Shown here: positions 61,039-64,000 of the stretch, piece by piece | How the letters are laid out: the number at the start of each line of letters is the position of its first letter | Numbering within the stretch: position 1 is the first letter of the stretch | Assembly (NCBI RefSeq): GCF_019168305.1 | Contig: NZ_JAHTBI010000010.1 | Coordinates: 1 to 64,000 of the forward strand | Direction of reading: 5' to 3' | Length of the DNA: 64,000 nucleotides | DNA from: Pseudomonas aegrilactucae | GTDB taxonomy: Bacteria; Pseudomonadota; Gammaproteobacteria; Pseudomonadales; Pseudomonadaceae | The notes under the pieces: generated by a model | What the model saw: the letters and a program-made list of their open reading frames with translations, nothing else | Told to the model about the DNA's origin: nothing | Database searches by the model: none | Translations under genes and position numbers: made by a program

Positions 61039-62694
61039 TCAGATCGCCAGCTTGAGGAATTCGAAGGACGTGCGACGCCCGCTTTCCAGGTGCGGGATGG
61101 CGTCCAGCAAGGCCAGCGTGTAAGGGTGCTGCGGGTGGTCGAACACCTCGCGCACCGGGCCGCTTTCCACTGCCACGCCGTCTTTCATCACCAGCACCTC
61201 GTCACTGACATGGTTGATCACGCCCAGGTCGTGGGAAATGAACAGGCACGCCAGGCCGAGGCGCTGCTTGAGGTCATCGAGCAGTTCGAGAATCTGCGCC
61301 TGCACCGACACGTCCAGCGCCGAAACCGGCTCGTCGCACACCAGTATCTGCGGCCCGGCCGCCAGGGCGCGGGCAATCGCGATGCGCTGGCGCTGGCCGC
61401 CCGACAGCTCGATGGGGCGACGCTCCAGCAGCGCCGGGTCCAGGCGCACCAGGCCAAGCAGTTCTTCGGCGCGGCGTGTCCAGTCGGCACGCTTGTGCCC
61501 CGCCACCTCAAGCGCCTCGAACAGCACACGCTGCACGCTGTAGCGCGGGTCGAAGGAGCTGAGCGGGTCCTGGAACACCACCTGGATACTGCGGCGCAGT
61601 TGGCGCCTGTGCGCCTCGGAGAGCTTCAGCCAGGGCTGGCCCTTGATCTGGATATCGCCGCTGTCGGGGGTTTCCAGCCCCAGGATCATGCGGGTCAGGG
61701 TGGTCTTGCCCGAGCCTGACTCGCCGACGATGCCCAGGGTCTTGCCACGGCGCAGTTGCAGCGACACCTGATTGACCACGGTGCGCAGCTTGCCGTCCGG
61801 GCCCTTGAACGCCTTGCTCAGCGCGCGCACCTGCAACAGCGGCGGGTCTTGCGGCGCCTGCGTCGGCACGATTGCCAGTGGCGCACGGGCAGCACCCGGG
61901 GTGCGGCGAAAGTGCACGGCCCTGCCGGCACGCAGCAGGTACTGGGTGTAGGGATGCTGCGGGTCGTGCAGCACGGCATCGACGCTGCCTTGCTCCACGA
62001 TCACCCCGTTGTGCATCACCGCCACCCGGTTGGCCAGACGCGAAACCACCGCCAGGTCGTGGCTGACGATCAGCATCGCGGTGCTCTCGCCACGCAGCGA
62101 TTCGAGCAGGGCCAGTACCTGCGCCTGCACCGTGGCGTCCAGCGCGGTGGTGGGTTCGTCGGCAATCAGCAGGCGCGGGTTGCAGGCAATCGCCGAGGCA
62201 ATCAACGCCCGCTGGCGCAAGCCGCCAGACAGCTGGTAGGGGTACTGCCGCGCCCGCAGTTCGGGCTCCGGCACCCCCACCGAGCGCAGCAGCTCGATCA
62301 CCCTGGCCTGGCGCTGTGCCCGGTCAAGCTCGGTATGCAGTTGCAGCGGTTCGGCGATCTCCTTGCCCACTGGGCGCAGCGGATCGAGCGAGCCCAGCGC
62401 GTCCTGCATGACAAAGCCGATCTGCGCACCGCGCACGTTGCGCCAGGTGCGCTCGTCGAACTGGCGCAGGTCGTGCCCGGCGAACGACAGGCGGCTGGCC
62501 TGGATCTGCGCATTGACGCCGGTGAGGCCGGCCAGGGTGCGCGAGGTGACGCTCTTGCCCGAGCCCGACTCGCCCACCAGCGCCAGGCACTCACCCTGGT
62601 GCAGCTGGAAACTGATGCCCTTGAGGGTGGGCGCGGCGTGCGCACCGAAGCGTACCTGCAGGTCTTGCACATCGATCAGGGGTGGGTTGCTCAT
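61039..62694 (-). CDS. Fused dipeptide-type ABC transporter ATPase (DppD-DppF)
   Basis: A 551-aa protein with two complete ABC ATPase domains: Walker A GESGSGKS (domain 1, about residue 40) and GESGSGKT (domain 2, about 330), signatures LSGGLRQRA and LSGGQRQRI, and Walker B LLIADEPT and ILVCDEPV. The C-terminal oligopeptide extension ([20 protein letters not shown]) marks the Opp/Dpp family. In sulfur-acquisition loci these import sulfur-containing peptides, glutathione-like or organosulfur substrates. Start ATG 62694 overlaps the permease stop (ATGA). Confidence 0.93.
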   Translation of the reverse strand: MSNPPLIDVQDLQVRFGAHAAPTLKGISFQLHQGECLALVGESGSGKSVTSRTLAGLTGVNAQIQASRLSFAGHDLRQFDERTWRNVRGAQIGFVMQDALGSLDPLRPVGKEIAEPLQLHTELDRAQRQARVIELLRSVGVPEPELRARQYPYQLSGGLRQRALIASAIACNPRLLIADEPTTALDATVQAQVLALLESLRGESTAMLIVSHDLAVVSRLANRVAVMHNGVIVEQGSVDAVLHDPQHPYTQYLLRAGRAVHFRRTPGAARAPLAIVPTQAPQDPPLLQVRALSKAFKGPDGKLRTVVNQVSLQLRRGKTLGIVGESGSGKTTLTRMILGLETPDSGDIQIKGQPWLKLSEAHRRQLRRSIQVVFQDPLSSFDPRYSVQRVLFEALEVAGHKRADWTRRAEELLGLVRLDPALLERRPIELSGGQRQRIAIARALAAGPQILVCDEPVSALDVSVQAQILELLDDLKQRLGLACLFISHDLGVINHVSDEVLVMKDGVAVESGPVREVFDHPQHPYTLALLDAIPHLESGRRTSFEFLKLAI

Positions 62695-63581
62695 GGGCGT
62701 TTACCTTCGCTGCGGCGCAGCAGTTCGCGGCCGATCGCACTGATCGATACCACGGTCAATGTGATGGCCAGGGCCGGCCAGGCCACCAGCCACCAGGCGT
62801 TGGCCAGGTAGTTGCGGCCGATTGCGAGCATGCCGCCCCATTCCGGCGCGGGCGGCGGTGCGCCAAAGCCCAGGAAGCTCAAAGCGGCGCCGGCGACGAT
62901 GTTGCCGCCGATGCCGATGGTGGCCAGGATCAGGATCGGTTTGATCGCATTGGGCAGCACGTGTCGCACGATCACCGATCCCCGCCCCAGGCCCAGGGTG
63001 GTGGCCGCCTCGACGTAGCCGGCGCCGCGTACCACCAGGGTTTGCGCACGCACCAGGCGTGCATAGCGCGGCACGCTGGCAATACCCACCGCGATAATGG
63101 TGTTGAGCTGGCCCTGGCCGAAGAAGGTGATGATCACCAGCGCCAGCAACAGGTCGGGGAACGCCAGCAGCACGTCGACCCCGCGCATTACCGCGCCGTC
63201 CAGCCAGCGTGGCCCCAGGCCTGCCGCCAGGCCGAACACGGTGCCCAGCAGCAGGCCGATGGCGGTGGCGGCCAGCCCCAGTACCAGCGACGGACGCACC
63301 GCGTACACCAGCCGGGTCAGAATGTCGCGGCCGTTTTCATCAGTGCCCAGCCAGTGCAGGCTGTCGGGGGCACGAAATGCCTGACGGGCACTGGCCTCCA
63401 GCGGGTCGCCCGCCACCAGCCAGCCGGGCTGGATGGCCGCGATCACCAGCAGCAGCACGAACAACCCGGCCAGGACCAGGCCTGGGCGCACGACCCAGCG
63501 CCGCGTACTGCGACGCTGCGCGACGAACAACGGCTCGGCCTGCACCAGGCCCAGGCTTGCACTTTGATTGACGGGCGCCAT
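62691..63581 (-). CDS. ABC transporter permease, DppC/OppC type
   Basis: A 296-aa permease with the DppC signature LGTDENGRDILTRLVYAVRP and six hydrophobic segments (about residues 35-60, 105-130, 140-160, 175-195, 220-245, 265-290). The EAA loop is seen in GYVEAATTLGLGRGSVIVRH. It pairs with the fused ATPase; a DppB-type partner and a binding protein must lie beyond the window. The ATG at 63581 has GGAGGTG upstream and is chosen over an in-frame ATG at 63614 that lies inside the preceding gene's end. Confidence 0.92.
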   Translation of the reverse strand: MAPVNQSASLGLVQAEPLFVAQRRSTRRWVVRPGLVLAGLFVLLLVIAAIQPGWLVAGDPLEASARQAFRAPDSLHWLGTDENGRDILTRLVYAVRPSLVLGLAATAIGLLLGTVFGLAAGLGPRWLDGAVMRGVDVLLAFPDLLLALVIITFFGQGQLNTIIAVGIASVPRYARLVRAQTLVVRGAGYVEAATTLGLGRGSVIVRHVLPNAIKPILILATIGIGGNIVAGAALSFLGFGAPPPAPEWGGMLAIGRNYLANAWWLVAWPALAITLTVVSISAIGRELLRRSEGKRP

Positions 63582-63610
63582 GGGCACCTCCACAGACAAG
63601 GGGTAGCGGC

Positions 63611-64000
63611 TCACGGCGCCGGGTTGGGGGTCAGTGCGTGGATCTGTTCGATGCGCGCCAGGGTCTCGGGGCTCAGTTGCAGGTCCAGCGCGCCGATGTT
63701 CTCGCGCAGTTGCGCAAGGCTGGTCTGCCCGGTCAGCGCACTGCTGACGAAGGGCTTGGCGATCACCGCCGCCAGGGCCAGTTGCGCGGGGCTCACGTGC
63801 AGCTCACGGGCCAGCGCTACATAGCCGGCGATGGCCTGCTGTGCGGGTCCGCTGTCGTAACGGTTGAAGGTGCGGTACACCGACGACAGCCGCGAACCCT
63901 CGGGGCGTGCGCCGCCCAGGTACTTGCCGGTGAGCGCGCCGAACGCCAGTGGCGAATAGGCCAGCAGGCCGACCCCTTCGCGGTGGCTGTACTCCGACAG
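63611..64000 (-). CDS. Aldo/keto reductase, C-terminal 129 codons (runs off the window edge)
   Basis: The last 129 residues of an aldo/keto reductase whose 5' part lies beyond 64000. The frame stays open to the edge. Family blocks seen: LLAYSPLAFGALTGKYLGGA, then YRTFNRYDSGPAQQ, and the substrate/cofactor loop AVIAKPFVSSALTGQTSLAQ ending in helix ENIGALDLQLSPETLARI. It resembles Tas/YhdN-like NADPH reductases. Its stop is about 30 bp before the permease start on the same strand, so it belongs to the same transcript as the ABC transporter genes and may act on the imported compound. Confidence 0.85.
   Translation of the reverse strand: MSEYSHREGVGLLAYSPLAFGALTGKYLGGARPEGSRLSSVYRTFNRYDSGPAQQAIAGYVALARELHVSPAQLALAAVIAKPFVSSALTGQTSLAQLRENIGALDLQLSPETLARIEQIHALTPNPAP

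Overview
The window looks like chromosomal DNA of a GC-rich gamma-proteobacterium, most probably a fluorescent Pseudomonas of the P. putida type. The basis is high GC at third codon positions, the gene families present (RlhA, YdiJ, NdvB, DszC/SfnB-type oxidoreductases with SfnR, DauR/YheO-type regulator, KfrA plus integrase pair, halovibrin-like protein) and dense, overlapping operons. No rRNA, tRNA, CRISPR array or insertion sequence was recognised.

Layout. 0.1-6.4 kb: an unknown 320-aa protein, the rRNA hydroxylase RlhA, a MocA-like nucleotidyltransferase, a bestrophin channel and a soluble two-PAS chemoreceptor. 6.7-16.0 kb: a minus-strand, translationally coupled operon (YcxB-like membrane protein, KAS III, NAD-dependent epimerase/dehydratase, metallo-beta-lactamase-fold hydrolase, F390-synthetase/PaaK-like adenylating enzyme, ATP-grasp ligase, GNAT-like protein, Rieske oxygenase), followed by a SAM methyltransferase. 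It has the make-up of a small biosynthetic cluster that I cannot match to a known product. 16.2-16.9 kb: a thymidylate-kinase-like gene broken at an eight-A run. 17.4-19.4 kb: a Proteus-type membrane L-amino acid deaminase followed by an exported RidA protein, a plausible keto-acid-producing pair.

19.5-25.5 kb is accessory: a pRiA4b ORF-3-like protein, a DUF4019 lipoprotein, a perfect 14-bp inverted repeat, an orphan TraX-like membrane protein, and a two-gene ATPase/HNH module of Septu-like architecture. The ATPase has a long N-terminal part that resembles a degenerate HsdM-type adenine methyltransferase. This is the best candidate for an undescribed (defence) system. 25.5-29.6 kb holds the D-2-hydroxyglutarate dehydrogenase YdiJ with a divergent LysR regulator.

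29.7-40.2 kb: the giant cyclic beta-1,2-glucan synthase NdvB (2888 aa), a Crp/Fnr-type regulator and an MgtC/SapB protein. 40.2-43.1 kb: a regulator-PhzF-RidA-PLP dehydratase operon for amino-acid breakdown. 43.2-46.2 kb: a small acidic protein, a Cache-domain chemoreceptor and a divergent LysR regulator. 46.3-47.9 kb: a secreted halovibrin-like protein with two DUF2599 domains in AT-richer DNA. 48.4-53.2 kb: a catabolic set (flavin monooxygenase, RidA, DUF1028 hydrolase, M20 deacetylase, PotD-like binding protein). 53.3-55.4 kb: divergent KfrA-like and tyrosine recombinase genes around a palindrome. 55.5-64.0 kb: a sulfur-acquisition region with a molbindin, two DszC/SfnB-type flavin enzymes, a frameshifted SfnR, an MFS exporter, peptide-type ABC transporter parts and a partial aldo/keto reductase.

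Three separate RidA paralogues each sit beside an enzyme expected to release an enamine or imine, and two otherwise intact genes (thymidylate-kinase-like, sfnR) carry single-base frameshifts that may be real or assembly errors.
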